A stretch of DNA of 64,000 bases from Pseudomonas fluorescens. GTDB lineage: Bacteria > Pseudomonadota > Gammaproteobacteria > Pseudomonadales > Pseudomonadaceae. The notes under the pieces are model-generated. The model saw only the letters and a program-made list of their open reading frames with translations, searched no databases and was not told the DNA's origin. Positions 9,470 to 20,915 of the stretch are shown here, piece by piece; positions within the stretch are counted from its first letter, which is position 1, and each line of letters opens with the position of its first letter. Where the stretch lies: NCBI RefSeq assembly GCF_001623525.1, contig NZ_CP015225.1, forward strand, positions 2,418,001-2,482,000, read 5' to 3'. Position numbers and translations under genes: made by a program.

Positions 9470-10884
9470 TGAACCCCACCGAAAGCCTCAAGGATTACAA
9501 GCGCGTGCGCACGCTGGCGATCCGTTCGCTGTTCGAGATCATCGAGCAGTCCAGCGAAGGCACGGTGATTGTCGACCGCGATGCGAACATCGTCTGGATG
9601 AACGAACGCTATGCCCGCCGTTTCGGCCTGAACTCGGCGCAGGAAGCCATCGGTCGGGCGTGCGAGAGCGTGATTCCCAGCAGCCTGTTACGCGAAGTGG
9701 TGCGCACCGGGCGCCCGATCCTGCTGGACATGCAGGACACGCCCAAGGAACCCCTCGTGGTGATGCGCCTGCCGATCCACGACAGCGCGGGTGCGGTGAT
9801 CGGTGCCATCGGCTTTGCCTTGTTCGATGAGTTGCGCAGCCTGTCGCCGATGCTCAAGCGCTACCTGAGCATGCAGGAAGAACTGGCCTCCACCCGCTCG
9901 CTGCTGCGGGCGCGGCAGACCAAGTACAACTTTGCCCATTTCATTGGCACCAGCAACGCCGGCCTTGAGGTCAAGCGTCGTGCCCGGCGCAGCGCCAGCG
10001 CCGATTCGCCGGTGCTGCTGCTCGGCGAAACCGGCACCGGCAAGGAACTGCTGGCCCAGGCCATCCACAGTGCTTCGCCGCGGGCGCACAAGGCGTTCGT
10101 CAGCATCAACAGCGCGGCGATTCCTGAATCGCTGCTGGAAGCCGAATTCTTCGGCACCGCGCCAGGGGCGTTTACCGGGGCCGACCGCAAGGGCCGCGCC
10201 GGTAAACTGCAGATCGCCCAGGGCGGTACGCTGTTCCTCGACGAGATCGGCGACATGCCACTGCCGCTGCAAAGCAAGCTGCTGCGGGTGCTTCAGGAAA
10301 AGGAATACGAACCGGTGGGTTCCAACGAGGTGCTGCAAAGCGACGTGCGGGTGATCGCCGCCACCTCCATGGACCTGGAGGCGGCGATCAAGCGCGGAGA
10401 GTTTCGCGCCGACCTGTATTACCGCCTCAACGTGCTGCCGATCCACGTTCCGCCCTTGCGTGAACGCCTGGATGATTTGCCGGCCCTGAGCGAAGCGATC
10501 CTGGAAGAGTTGCGCAGCCAGCACGAACTGAACCCCACCGCCCTCGCCCTGCTATGCCAACACGCCTGGCCGGGCAACATCCGCGAACTGCGCAACGTGC
10601 TGGAACGCGCCGCGTTGCTCAGCGACGACCTGGTGCTCACGGCGGCGGACATCCGCGCGGCTATCGGGACGTTCATACCGGTAACCCGCCCGGCAAGTCC
10701 GAGCCTGGAACCGTTGCCGCAAGAAACTTTCAGCCAGGCCCGGGCACGCTTCGACCGACAGTTGATCGAAACCACTCTCGCGCAATGCGGGGGCAAAGTG
10801 GTTGAAGCGGCCGAGCGGTTGGGGTTGGGGAGGTCGACCTTGTACAAAAAGATGGTGGCGCTAGGGATTGCGGACTCTCAATAG
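9469..10884 (+). CDS. hbcR: Sigma-54-dependent activator of 3-hydroxybutyrate catabolism (HbcR-like)
   Basis: A 471-residue bacterial enhancer-binding protein. It has an N-terminal PAS domain (residues 20-130, IEQSSEGTVIVDRDANIVWM), a central AAA+ domain with Walker A GETGTGKE (186-193) and the sigma-54 contact loop GAFTGA (233-238), and a C-terminal Fis-type helix-turn-helix (KVVEAAERLGLGRSTLYKKM). The GAFTGA loop is intact, so it should activate sigma-54 promoters. The adjoining transporter, 3-hydroxybutyrate dehydrogenase and acetoacetate-CoA ligase genes match the order around PA2005 (hbcR) in P. aeruginosa. The start ATG overlaps the TetR stop, so its native upstream region may have been replaced. 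Confidence 0.87.
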   Translation: MNPTESLKDYKRVRTLAIRSLFEIIEQSSEGTVIVDRDANIVWMNERYARRFGLNSAQEAIGRACESVIPSSLLREVVRTGRPILLDMQDTPKEPLVVMRLPIHDSAGAVIGAIGFALFDELRSLSPMLKRYLSMQEELASTRSLLRARQTKYNFAHFIGTSNAGLEVKRRARRSASADSPVLLLGETGTGKELLAQAIHSASPRAHKAFVSINSAAIPESLLEAEFFGTAPGAFTGADRKGRAGKLQIAQGGTLFLDEIGDMPLPLQSKLLRVLQEKEYEPVGSNEVLQSDVRVIAATSMDLEAAIKRGEFRADLYYRLNVLPIHVPPLRERLDDLPALSEAILEELRSQHELNPTALALLCQHAWPGNIRELRNVLERAALLSDDLVLTAADIRAAIGTFIPVTRPASPSLEPLPQETFSQARARFDRQLIETTLAQCGGKVVEAAERLGLGRSTLYKKMVALGIADSQ

Positions 10885-10933
10885 AGAGACTTCATTCTCA
10901 AAATATAGACTTGTGGTTTTGGAGCGCTTCGCA

Positions 10934-11020
10934 CTCATCGCGAGCAAGCTCGCTCCCACAGGGATAGGAGTTCCTCTGAAGTACGCGGTCAACTGTGGGA
11001 GCGAGCTTGCTCGCGATGAG
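10934..11020. repeat. Paired palindromic repeat (REPIN-type), GTGGGAGCGAGC family
   Basis: Two 28-base arms (10934-10961 and 10993-11020) are perfect inverted copies separated by 31 bases. Each arm contains GAGCGAGCTTGCTCGC, itself nearly palindromic. This is the P. fluorescens-type REP family in its paired inverted arrangement. It lies between hbcR and the sigma-54 promoter of the following gene. Confidence 0.9.
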
Positions 11021-11119
11021 GTCCTGCACACTCCAAAAAATTCTCGAAACAGAGACATGCCTCTCATTCGCGCCCTACAACCTCAATTAATTTCCTTATA
11101 TTTCAGCCGGTTACACACC

Positions 11120-11134
11120 TGGCACAAAACTCGC
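11120..11134 (+). promoter_or_regulatory. Sigma-54 (-24/-12) promoter
   Basis: TGGCACAAAACTCGC has GG at 11121-11122 and GC at 11133-11134 with exactly ten bases between, the spacing required for sigma-54. TGGCAC is the consensus -24 element, while the -12 element (CGC rather than TGC) is slightly off. It lies about 50 bases before the transporter gene and just downstream of an enhancer-binding-protein gene, so hbcR is the likely activator. Confidence 0.75.
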
Positions 11135-11186
11135 TAACGCCCTCCCCACAGCTTCATCACAACAATAACAATCCAGGAGACACACC

Positions 11187-12578
11187 ATGAGTGTGATCAT
11201 TGCCTTGGCAGCCCTCGCGCTGCTGATGGTCGCCGCCTACCGTGGCTACAGCGTTATCCTCTTTGCCCCCATCGCCGCCCTCGGTGCCGTCCTGCTCACC
11301 GACCCGTCTGCCGTCGCCCCCGCCTTCACCGGGGTGTTCATGGAGAAAATGGTCGGCTTCATCAAACTGTATTTCCCGGTGTTCCTGCTCGGCGCGGTGT
11401 TTGGCAAGCTGATCGAGCTGTCGGGGTTCTCCCGCTCCATCGTCGCCGCGGCGATTCGTCTGTTGGGTACGCGCCAGGCCATGTTGGTGATCGTGCTGGT
11501 CTGCGCCCTGCTGACCTATGGCGGCGTGTCGCTGTTCGTGGTGGTGTTCGCGGTCTACCCGTTTGCCGCCGAGATGTTCCGCCAGAGTAATATTCCCAAG
11601 CGCTTGATCCCGGCCACCATTGCCCTGGGTGCGTTCTCGTTCACCATGGACGCCCTGCCCGGCACGCCGCAGATCCAGAACATCATTCCCAGCACGTTCT
11701 TCAACACCACCGCCTGGGCCGCACCTTGGCTGGGTGTGATCGGTACGATCTTCGTGTTCAGCCTCGGCATGCTGTTCCTGCAGCGCCAGCGCAACAAGGC
11801 CCAGCGTGTGGGCGAAGGCTACGGCACCGAACTGCGCAACGAACCGGAAACCGCCGAAGACATCAAGCTGCCGAACCCTTGGATCGCCGTTTCGCCACTG
11901 CTGGCGGTGGGCATCATGAACCTGCTGTTCACCCAGTGGATCCCACAGTGGTACGGCAAGACCCACAGCCTGGCGCTGCCGGGCATGGCGACGCCAGTGA
12001 CCAGCGACATCGCCAAGCTCACCGCGATCTGGGCAGTGCAGGCGGCGTTGCTGGTGGGCATCATCATGGTCCTGATATTCGGTTTCCGGGCCATTCGCAG
12101 CAAGCTGGCCGAAGGCAGCAAGAGCGCCGTGGGCGGTGCATTGCTGGCGGCAATGAACACCGCTTCGGAATACGGTTTCGGCGCGGTCATCGCCTCCTTA
12201 CCGGGCTTCCTGGTACTGGCCGACTGGCTCAAGAGCATTCCCAACCCACTGGTCAACGAAGCGGTGACCGTCACGCTGCTGGCGGGCATCACCGGTTCCG
12301 CCTCGGGCGGCATGAGCATCGCTTTGGCGGCGATGTCGGAAAGTTTCATCAGCGCCGCCCACGCCGCCAACATTCCCCTGGAAGTGCTGCACCGGGTAGC
12401 CGCCATGGCCAGCGGCGGCATGGACACCCTGCCCCACAACGGCGCGGTGATTACTCTGCTGGCGGTGACCGGGCTGACCCACCGCGAAGCCTACAAAGAC
12501 ATTTTCTGCATTACGCTGATCAAGACCCTCGCGGTGTTCTTCGTGATCGCTGTGTTCTACGCCACTGGCATTGTGTGA
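11187..12578 (+). CDS. GntP-family transporter, probable 3-hydroxybutyrate permease
   Basis: A 463-residue multi-span membrane protein of the GntP/gluconate:H+ symporter family. It is hydrophobic throughout, with family landmarks EKMVGFIKLYFPVFLLGAVF, GVSLFVVVFAVYPFAAEMFR, TGSASGGMSIAL and SGGMDTLPHNGAVITLLAVT. AGGAGA precedes the ATG. It lies between a sigma-54 promoter and the 3-hydroxybutyrate dehydrogenase gene, so the substrate is most probably D-3-hydroxybutyrate or acetoacetate. The family also carries gluconate, and context makes the choice. Confidence 0.88.
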   Translation: MSVIIALAALALLMVAAYRGYSVILFAPIAALGAVLLTDPSAVAPAFTGVFMEKMVGFIKLYFPVFLLGAVFGKLIELSGFSRSIVAAAIRLLGTRQAMLVIVLVCALLTYGGVSLFVVVFAVYPFAAEMFRQSNIPKRLIPATIALGAFSFTMDALPGTPQIQNIIPSTFFNTTAWAAPWLGVIGTIFVFSLGMLFLQRQRNKAQRVGEGYGTELRNEPETAEDIKLPNPWIAVSPLLAVGIMNLLFTQWIPQWYGKTHSLALPGMATPVTSDIAKLTAIWAVQAALLVGIIMVLIFGFRAIRSKLAEGSKSAVGGALLAAMNTASEYGFGAVIASLPGFLVLADWLKSIPNPLVNEAVTVTLLAGITGSASGGMSIALAAMSESFISAAHAANIPLEVLHRVAAMASGGMDTLPHNGAVITLLAVTGLTHREAYKDIFCITLIKTLAVFFVIAVFYATGIV

Positions 12579-12585
12579 GGTTCCC

Positions 12586-13362
12586 ATGACAACCACTCTT
12601 TCGGGCAAGACCGCCCTGGTCACCGGTTCTACCAGCGGCATCGGCCTGGGCATTGCCCTGAGCCTGGCCAAGGCCGGGGCCAACCTGATCCTCAACGGCT
12701 TTGGCGATGCCTCGGCGGTGATCGCCGAGGTGAAACAGTTCGGCGGCAAGGTTGGTCATCATCCGGCCGATGTCAGCGACCCGGCGCAGATCGCCGACAT
12801 GCTCGCCTACGCCGAGCGCGAGTTCGGCGGCGTTGACATTCTGGTGAACAACGCCGGGATCCAGCACGTGGCCGCCGTGGAAGATTTCCCCGTGGAGCGC
12901 TGGGACTCGATCATCGCCATCAACCTGTCCTCGGTGTTCCACGCCACCCGCCTGAGCCTGCCGGGCATGCGCGCCAAAGGCTGGGGGCGGATTATCAACG
13001 TCGCCTCGGTGCATGGCCAGGTCGGCTCGGTGGGCAAGGCGGCGTATGTCGCGGCCAAGCATGGGGTGATTGGCCTGACCAAGGTGGTTGGCCTGGAAAC
13101 CGCCACCAGCAACGTGACCTGCAACGCCATCTGCCCGGGCTGGGTGCTGACGCCACTGGTGCAAAAACAGATCGACGATCGCATTGCCGCCGGCGTCGAT
13201 CCGCAACAGGCCCAGCATGACCTGTTGGCCGAGAAACAGCCGTCCCTGGAATTCGTCACCCCGCCGCAACTGGGGGAACTGGTGCTTTTCCTATGCAGCG
13301 AAGCCGGCAGCCAGGTGCGCGGTGCGGCGTGGAATATTGATGGTGGGTGGCTGGCTCAATAA
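12586..13362 (+). CDS. hbdH: D-3-hydroxybutyrate dehydrogenase
   Basis: A 258-residue short-chain dehydrogenase that oxidises D-3-hydroxybutyrate to acetoacetate with NAD+. The nucleotide-binding motif is TGSTSGIGLG (14-23), followed by NNAG at 88-91 and a catalytic Ser141, Tyr154 and Lys158 (YVAAK). ICPGWVLTPLVQKQI and the closing VRGAAWNIDGGW are characteristic of the 3-hydroxybutyrate dehydrogenase subfamily. The ATG is seven bases after the transporter stop, so it is in the same operon. Confidence 0.92.
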   Translation: MTTTLSGKTALVTGSTSGIGLGIALSLAKAGANLILNGFGDASAVIAEVKQFGGKVGHHPADVSDPAQIADMLAYAEREFGGVDILVNNAGIQHVAAVEDFPVERWDSIIAINLSSVFHATRLSLPGMRAKGWGRIINVASVHGQVGSVGKAAYVAAKHGVIGLTKVVGLETATSNVTCNAICPGWVLTPLVQKQIDDRIAAGVDPQQAQHDLLAEKQPSLEFVTPPQLGELVLFLCSEAGSQVRGAAWNIDGGWLAQ

Positions 13363-13390
13363 CCCCACAATCCTCTGGCAAACGCGGTTT

Positions 13391-13481
13391 TGTGGCGAGG
13401 GAGCTTGCTCCCGCTGGACTGCGCAGCAGGCCCATTAGGCGGCCGCTACGCAACCGAGCGGGAGCAAGCTCCCTCGCCACA
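13391..13481. repeat. Paired palindromic repeat, GGGAGCTTGCTCCC family
   Basis: Two 25-base arms (13391-13415 and 13457-13481) are perfect inverted copies beginning TGTGGCGAGGGAGC. The 41 bases between are GC-rich with partial symmetry. It fills most of the gap between the dehydrogenase and ligase genes, so the mRNA there would form a large cruciform-like structure. Confidence 0.9.
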
Positions 13482-13552
13482 GAAGCGGTTCTCGCCATAA
13501 ATAACGCCTTGTGCTGCAATGTTTATAAGCCCGAAAAAACAAGAGGCACCCC

Positions 13553-15508
<1,956 letters not shown>

Positions 15509-15551
15509 GCGCAACAGGCAGTTTTGTGGCGAGGGGCGGTCCCCGACACGA

Positions 15552-16667
15552 TCAATCCATAAGCCCCCACTCACCCGCCGCCGGATCGGCCGGTGGCACC
15601 GCGCCCGACTCGGTATGCAACTTCAACCGCAACCGCAGGTTGTTCGCCGAGTCGGCATTTTTCAGCGCTTCTTCCTCATCGATGGCGCCTTCGACCACCA
15701 GGTTGAACAGCGCGTGATCAAAGGTTTGCATCCCCAACTCCTCTGACTTCTCCATGATGCCCTTGAGCTCGCCGAGCTCGTTGCGCCGGATCAGGTCGGC
15801 CACCGTCGGCGAGCCCAGCATGACCTCCACCGCCGCTCGCCGCTGGCCGGTGCGGGTACGCACCAGGCGCTGGGAGACAAACGCCTTGAGGTTGTTGCCC
15901 AGGTCATTGAGCAATTGCGGCCGACGTTCTTCCGGAAAGAAATTGATCACCCGGTCCAGGGCCTGGTTGGCGTTATGGGCATGCAAGGTGGAAATCACCA
16001 GGTGCCCGGTGTCGGCGAAAGCCAAGGCATGCTCCATGGTTTCCCGGTCACGGATTTCGCCGATCAGCACCACGTCCGGCGCCTGGCGCAGCGTGTTTTT
16101 CAGGGCTGCATGGAAACTGCGGGTGTCGACACCGACTTCCCGTTGATTGATGATGGATTTCTTGTGCCGATGGATATACTCCACCGGGTCCTCGATGGTG
16201 ATGATGTGGCCGCTGCTGTTGCGATTGCGGTAATCGATCAGCGCCGCCAGGGAGGTCGACTTGCCCGAGCCTGTCGCACCGACGAACAACATCAACCCCT
16301 GTTTCTGCATGATGGTGTCTAAAAGCACTCGAGGCAGTTTCAGGTCTTCGAAGCGCGGGATGTCCAGCTTGACGTTGCGAATCACCATGGACACGTCATT
16401 GCGCTGCTTGAAGATATTGACCCGGAACCGCCCGACGCCGGCCAGGGAGATCGCCAGGTTCATTTCCAACTCCCGATCGAACTCAAGGCGCTGTTCGGCG
16501 TCCATCAGAGACCCGGCGAGCCTGGCAATGTCGCCGACCTTGAACGCCTCGTTACCCAAGGGTTTGAGCACACCCTCGAAACGCGCGCACGGCGGCGCAC
16601 CCGTAGACATGTAAAGGTCGGAACCATTCTGGCTCGCCAGGATTCGCAACAACGGATCGATTTCCAT
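15552..16667 (-). CDS. PilT/PilU-family retraction-type ATPase
   Basis: A 371-residue secretion-superfamily ATPase. The N-terminal domain has GSDLYMSTGAPPCARFEG. Walker A is GATGSGKST, the Asp box is IITIEDPVEYIH, Walker B is DVVLIGEIRD, and the His box is ISTLHAHNANQ. These match PilT/PilU pilus-retraction motors. The divergent N-terminus and acidic C-terminal tail resemble PilU-type paralogues more than PilT. The start at 16667 (MEIDPLLRILASQNG) gives the family N-terminus. No pilus genes adjoin it, so it is an orphan motor gene, and its partner pilus cannot be named. Confidence 0.88.
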   Translation of the reverse strand: MEIDPLLRILASQNGSDLYMSTGAPPCARFEGVLKPLGNEAFKVGDIARLAGSLMDAEQRLEFDRELEMNLAISLAGVGRFRVNIFKQRNDVSMVIRNVKLDIPRFEDLKLPRVLLDTIMQKQGLMLFVGATGSGKSTSLAALIDYRNRNSSGHIITIEDPVEYIHRHKKSIINQREVGVDTRSFHAALKNTLRQAPDVVLIGEIRDRETMEHALAFADTGHLVISTLHAHNANQALDRVINFFPEERRPQLLNDLGNNLKAFVSQRLVRTRTGQRRAAVEVMLGSPTVADLIRRNELGELKGIMEKSEELGMQTFDHALFNLVVEGAIDEEEALKNADSANNLRLRLKLHTESGAVPPADPAAGEWGLMD

Positions 16668-16799
16668 GGACTGAAACTTCCGCGAGACATCAATGAAACA
16701 AGTTGAGCCGAACATGAAACCCTTCAGACCCGCCCGCACTTACTTTCCTCAAAGGATAGTAGACGCCGTGGTACAGACACGACAGCCAGGGGTCGCCTG

Positions 16800-19337
16800 A
16801 TGCACGCGACACCCGCCGGCAGCGATATACAGCGCCTGATCAGCCAGGTGGACTGGGCCCTGACCCCGCTGGGCGCTGCCCACAACTGGCCCCAGAGCCT
16901 GCGCACCGCCGTGGACATCATGCTTCATTCGCCCATGGCGATGGCCTTGCTGTGGGGACCGCAGCTGTCCCATCTCTACAACGACGCCTTCGGCCGACTG
17001 GCCGGTGACAAGCACCCCCGGGCATTCGGCCAACCGACCCATACAGCATGGCCCGAACTCAAGAGTACGACCGAAGGGATTTATCACCGTGTGTTGCAAG
17101 GCCAGACACACTCCTGCCGCGACCAGCAATGGCGCGTACCCTTCGCCGGCCGTCTCTGTGATGTCTGGCTGGACCTGACCTACAGCCCGGTGCGTGACGA
17201 AAGCGGCAGCGTCGCCGGCATCCTGGTCACCGCCATCGAGACCAGCGAACGCCGCCGCCTGGCGATGGAGTTCGAACGCCGCTCCGAGGCCAGCCTCAAG
17301 GCCCAGCACGAAAGCGAAGAACGCCTGCAATTGGCCCTGGCCGCCGCCGATGCGCTGGGCACCTGGGATTGGGACATCAGCGAAGACCGCTTTATTGCCG
17401 ATGCACACTTCGCCCTGTTGCATGGCGTCGACCCCAGCCTGTCACGCCAGTTGCCTATCAGTGCCTACCTCGAAGGCGTGCACCCCGAGGACCGGGCGAT
17501 GGTTGCCCGCAGCATCAAGCACTGCATCACCCATGGCACCGAATACGCCGAGGAGTACCGACTGCTGCAGCCCGACGATGAGTTGCGCTGGGTGTACGTG
17601 CGCGGCCGTTGCTACAAGGATCGCCACGGCCGACCCAAGCGTTTTCTTGGCGCGGCGCTGGACCTGACCGAACGCAAGCGCACCGAGCAAGCCCTGCGCC
17701 AGAGCCAGACCGAGCTGCAGTTGATCATCAATGCCATGCCGATCCTCATCAGCTACGTGGACCGCGAAGAGCGTTTCCGTCTGAACAATAGCGCTTACCT
17801 GGACTGGTACGGCCTGACCCCGCAGGAGCTCTACGGCAAGACCATCCGTGAAGTGCTCGGCGAAGAGGCCTATGCCGCCCGCGCCCAACAGATCGCCGAT
17901 GCCCTGGCCGGCAAGCCGTGCAGCTTCACCGTGCAGATGGACCATCGCGACGGGCGCCCGCGCCATTCGCTGATCAACTACCTGCCTCGCCATGGCGCGG
18001 ACGGTGCGGTGAACGGTTTCTACATCTTCGTGATCGACGAAACCGAGAGCCGGAAAACCGAGGAGGCCCTGCGCAACCTCAACGAAACACTGGAAGAACG
18101 CGTCATCGCCCGTACCCAGCAACTGGCCGAAGCCAATCACCGCCTGCAAAGCGAGATGTTCGAACGCGAGCGCGCCGAAGAAGCCTTGCGCCATGCGCAG
18201 AAAATGGAGGCCGTCGGCCAGCTCACGGGCGGCATTGCCCATGACTTCAACAACATGCTCACCGGCATCCTCGGCAGCCTCGACCTGATGCAACGCTACA
18301 TCGCCGCCGGCCGCGCCGCCGAGATCGGGCGCTTCACCGAAGCGGCGGTTTCCTCGGCCAACCGCGCGGCGGCCCTGACCCATCGGCTGCTGGCATTTTC
18401 CCGGCGCCAGTCCCTGGACCGCAAACCGCTGGACGCCAATGACCTGGTGCATTCGCTCGAAGACCTGCTGAGCCGCACCACCGGCGATCACATCGTGCTG
18501 CGGCTGCAACTGGCCAGCGAGCTGTGGCCGGTCAACACCGACGCCAGCCAGTTGGAAAACGCCCTGCTCAACCTGGTGATCAACGCCCGCGATGCCATGC
18601 CCGAGGGCGGTGAATTGGTCATCGAAACCGCCAATGTCTATCTCGACGGTACGGACATCAACACCCTGGAGCCGGTCAAGGCCGGGGATTACGTGATGAT
18701 CGCCGTCAGTGACAACGGCAGCGGCATGACCCCCGCCGTGCTGGCCAAGGCTTTCGATCCGTTCTTCACCACCAAGCCTATCGGCCAAGGCACCGGCCTG
18801 GGCTTGTCGATGATCTACGGCTTTGCCCAGCAGTCGGGTGGACACCTCAACCTGGACAGTGTGCCGGGCCAAGGCACACGGGTGCAGTTGTACCTGCCGC
18901 GCTTGCACGCTTCGTCAGCCCAACCACCCGAGACACCAGAGACGGTCGTCGTACCGCCCGCCATCGCCGGGGAGACCGTGTTGCTGGTGGAGGATGAACC
19001 CGCCGTGCGCATGCTGGTGCTCGACCTGTTGCAAGCCTTGGGCTACACCGCTCTGGAAGCACGGGACGCCATGACGGCCCTGCCCATGCTGGAATCGGAC
19101 CAGCGCATCGACCTGTTGGTGACCGACGTCGGGCTGCCGGGCATGAATGGCCGGCAACTGGCGGAAATCGCCCGCCAGCACCGCCCGGGGCTGAAAGTGC
19201 TGTTCATGACCGGTTACGCGCAGAAAGCCGCCGAACGCCAGGGGTTCCTCGAACAAGGCATGGACATGGTCGCCAAGCCGTTCACCCTGGATCTGCTGGC
19301 CAACAAGATCCGGACGATGATCAACCATGGCAACTGA
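16800..19337 (+). CDS. Hybrid sensor histidine kinase with PAS domains and receiver
   Basis: An 845-residue cytoplasmic hybrid kinase with no clear membrane span. It begins with a PAS-like sensory domain ([14 protein letters not shown] to about residue 150), followed by two further PAS/PAC repeats (about 175-300 and 305-420) and a coiled linker. The HisKA domain has His481 in GGIAHDFNN, and the HATPase is marked by [14 protein letters not shown] and [10 protein letters not shown]-terminal CheY-like receiver has Asp776 in [13 protein letters not shown]. The arrangement matches a second kinase in this window (58278-60389). The signal and output partner are unknown, and no response regulator gene adjoins it. 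Confidence 0.9.
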   Translation: MHATPAGSDIQRLISQVDWALTPLGAAHNWPQSLRTAVDIMLHSPMAMALLWGPQLSHLYNDAFGRLAGDKHPRAFGQPTHTAWPELKSTTEGIYHRVLQGQTHSCRDQQWRVPFAGRLCDVWLDLTYSPVRDESGSVAGILVTAIETSERRRLAMEFERRSEASLKAQHESEERLQLALAAADALGTWDWDISEDRFIADAHFALLHGVDPSLSRQLPISAYLEGVHPEDRAMVARSIKHCITHGTEYAEEYRLLQPDDELRWVYVRGRCYKDRHGRPKRFLGAALDLTERKRTEQALRQSQTELQLIINAMPILISYVDREERFRLNNSAYLDWYGLTPQELYGKTIREVLGEEAYAARAQQIADALAGKPCSFTVQMDHRDGRPRHSLINYLPRHGADGAVNGFYIFVIDETESRKTEEALRNLNETLEERVIARTQQLAEANHRLQSEMFERERAEEALRHAQKMEAVGQLTGGIAHDFNNMLTGILGSLDLMQRYIAAGRAAEIGRFTEAAVSSANRAAALTHRLLAFSRRQSLDRKPLDANDLVHSLEDLLSRTTGDHIVLRLQLASELWPVNTDASQLENALLNLVINARDAMPEGGELVIETANVYLDGTDINTLEPVKAGDYVMIAVSDNGSGMTPAVLAKAFDPFFTTKPIGQGTGLGLSMIYGFAQQSGGHLNLDSVPGQGTRVQLYLPRLHASSAQPPETPETVVVPPAIAGETVLLVEDEPAVRMLVLDLLQALGYTALEARDAMTALPMLESDQRIDLLVTDVGLPGMNGRQLAEIARQHRPGLKVLFMTGYAQKAAERQGFLEQGMDMVAKPFTLDLLANKIRTMINHGN

Positions 19338-19385
19338 CTTGAGGCATAATTGCCGCCCCGTCGCACCGTTCAGGTCACCGCAGCA

Positions 19386-19661
19386 ATGAAAGCCCAAGCC
19401 CGCCATATCCTGGTGAAAACCGCCGAAGAAGCCGAACAGCTCAAGCAACGCATCGCCAAGGGCGAAGCCTTCGATGTGCTGGCCAAGAAATACTCCACCT
19501 GCCCTTCGGGCAAACGCGGCGGCGACTTGGGTGAGGTAAGGCCGGGGCAGATGGTGGGCGTGATCGATGCGGTGATTTTCAAGAAACCGCTGCGGGTGGT
19601 GCATGGGCCGATCAAGAGCAAGTTCGGGTATCACCTGGTGCAGGTGTTCTACCGGGATTGA
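19386..19661 (+). CDS. ppiC: Peptidyl-prolyl cis-trans isomerase, parvulin type
   Basis: A 91-residue stand-alone rotamase domain, the size of E. coli PpiC. It begins MKAQARHILVKTAEEAEQLK and contains the parvulin motifs CPSGKRGGDLGEV and VHGPIKSKFGYHLVQVFY. There is no signal peptide, so it acts in the cytoplasm. The ATG at 19386 was chosen over an upstream TTG (19350) because it starts the conserved domain exactly. It lies about 50 bases after the kinase gene, with no functional link apparent. Confidence 0.93.
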   Translation: MKAQARHILVKTAEEAEQLKQRIAKGEAFDVLAKKYSTCPSGKRGGDLGEVRPGQMVGVIDAVIFKKPLRVVHGPIKSKFGYHLVQVFYRD

Positions 19662-19690
19662 AATGATGGTGTGTTGCGAACACCGTCCCG

Positions 19691-19838
19691 GTGGTGAGGG
19701 GATTTATCCCCGCTGGACTGCGAAGCAGTCCCAAGACCTGCACCCCGGTGTCTCAGCCCGACTGCGTTCAACCTGCCCGAGGTCGCTTCGCGCCCAACGG
19801 GGATAAATCCCCTCGCCACAGCAAGCTCCCTCGCCACA
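19691..19838. repeat. Paired palindromic repeat, GGGGATTTATCCCC family plus partial copy
   Basis: The left arm from 19691 carries GAGGGGATTTATCCCCGCT, and the right arm ends GGGGATAAATCCCCTCGCC near 19819. The spacer includes the small hairpin GACTGCGAAGCAGTC. Directly after the right arm is an extra half copy from the other family (GCAAGCTCCCTCGCCACA, 19821-19838), so two families abut here. Confidence 0.85.
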
Positions 19839-19859
19839 GGAAAGTCCAAACTCGTGCCG

Positions 19860-20777
19860 TCAGTCCTTGGGCATCAACGCTCCCGGCACCTGGATCACCC
19901 GGCTCGCCAACAGATGCCCGGCCTCGGCCGCCTCCACCGGGCTGCCGCCCAGCAAACGACTCGCCAGGTACGCAGCACTGAAGGAGTCCCCCGCCGCCGT
20001 GGTGTCCACAACGCGCTCGACCCGCAAGGCAGGAACTTCATAGGACTGGCCGTCGCAACGAATCAGGCAGGCCTCGGCACCGCGCTTGAGTACCACCTCG
20101 GGGGTGCCAAGCTGCGCATAGGCGGCGAACACCGCTTCGCTGTCGGCATGACCGAACAATGCCTGCTCGTCCTCTACGGTCAGCAGCGCCAGTTCCACAT
20201 AGGGCAAGACGCTGCGATACGCCACCCGCGCCGCTTCGATCGAGGCCCAGAGCCGGGGCCGGAAGTTATTGTCGAACACCACCAGCGCCCCGCGCCGACG
20301 CGCTTCGACCAGGGTTTCGATGAGTTTGCCACGCCCCTGCTCGCCGAGCACCGCCAGGGTGACGCCGCTGAAATACAGCACCTCGTAATCCGGCAATGCG
20401 GCCAGGATCGGCCCGGCGGCCGGGGTGGTAAAACAATCGCGCACCGCCGCCTCGTTGCGCCAGTACAGGAATCGCCGCTCCCCCGCCGCGTCAGTCTGGA
20501 TGCAATACAAACCCGGCAGGCGTCCAGGCAAGCGCTGGACCCGTTGCAGCCCGATGTTCTCGGCGGCCCAGTTTTCACACATGGCATCGCTGAAACTGTC
20601 ATCGCCCAGGGCCGTGACGTAATCCACCGTGCCCCTGTCGCCCAAGGCGCGGGCCAGGTACACCGCGGTGTTCAGGGTATCGCCGCCGAAGCTTTGCAGC
20701 AGGCTGCCATCGGCGCGTTGTTGCAGTTCGATCATGCATTCGCCGATCAGGGCGATGCGGGGTTTGGGGTTGCTCAT
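19860..20777 (-). CDS. kdgK: 2-dehydro-3-deoxygluconokinase-like PfkB sugar kinase
   Basis: A 305-residue kinase of the PfkB/ribokinase family, predicted to phosphorylate 2-keto-3-deoxy-D-gluconate to KDPG for the Entner-Doudoroff route. The N-terminal signature is IALIGECMIELQ with GGDTLNTAVYLAR (the GGxxxN element). The C-terminal catalytic signature is DTTAAGDSFSAAYL, in which the Asp is the base. GLYCIQTDAAGERRFLYWR is typical of KdgK. The start at 20777 (MSNPKPRIALIG) fits the family. It is downstream of the PLP dehydratase gene in the same direction, with a palindromic repeat between, which suggests the dehydratase product is a ketodeoxy sugar acid. Confidence 0.88.
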   Translation of the reverse strand: MSNPKPRIALIGECMIELQQRADGSLLQSFGGDTLNTAVYLARALGDRGTVDYVTALGDDSFSDAMCENWAAENIGLQRVQRLPGRLPGLYCIQTDAAGERRFLYWRNEAAVRDCFTTPAAGPILAALPDYEVLYFSGVTLAVLGEQGRGKLIETLVEARRRGALVVFDNNFRPRLWASIEAARVAYRSVLPYVELALLTVEDEQALFGHADSEAVFAAYAQLGTPEVVLKRGAEACLIRCDGQSYEVPALRVERVVDTTAAGDSFSAAYLASRLLGGSPVEAAEAGHLLASRVIQVPGALMPKD

Positions 20778-20813
20778 GGATGATCCTGATAATTCAGCGG
20801 TGTCTGGCAGGCC

Positions 20814-20895
20814 GCTATCGCGAGCTCGCACACAGGGAGATCACAGATTCTGTATTCACAACAATCCGGTGTGGGAGCGGGCTTGCTCGCGATAG
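20814..20895. repeat. Paired palindromic repeat, GTGGGAGCGGGC variant
   Basis: The left arm GCTATCGCGAGCTCGCACAC (20814-20833) is imperfectly inverted relative to the right arm TGTGGGAGCGGGCTTGCTCG (from 20870). It belongs to the same family as the copy at 10934-11020, but is more degraded. It lies between the dehydratase and KdgK genes. Confidence 0.75.
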
Positions 20896-20915
20896 CCGCG
20901 ACTCGATCTCAAGCC

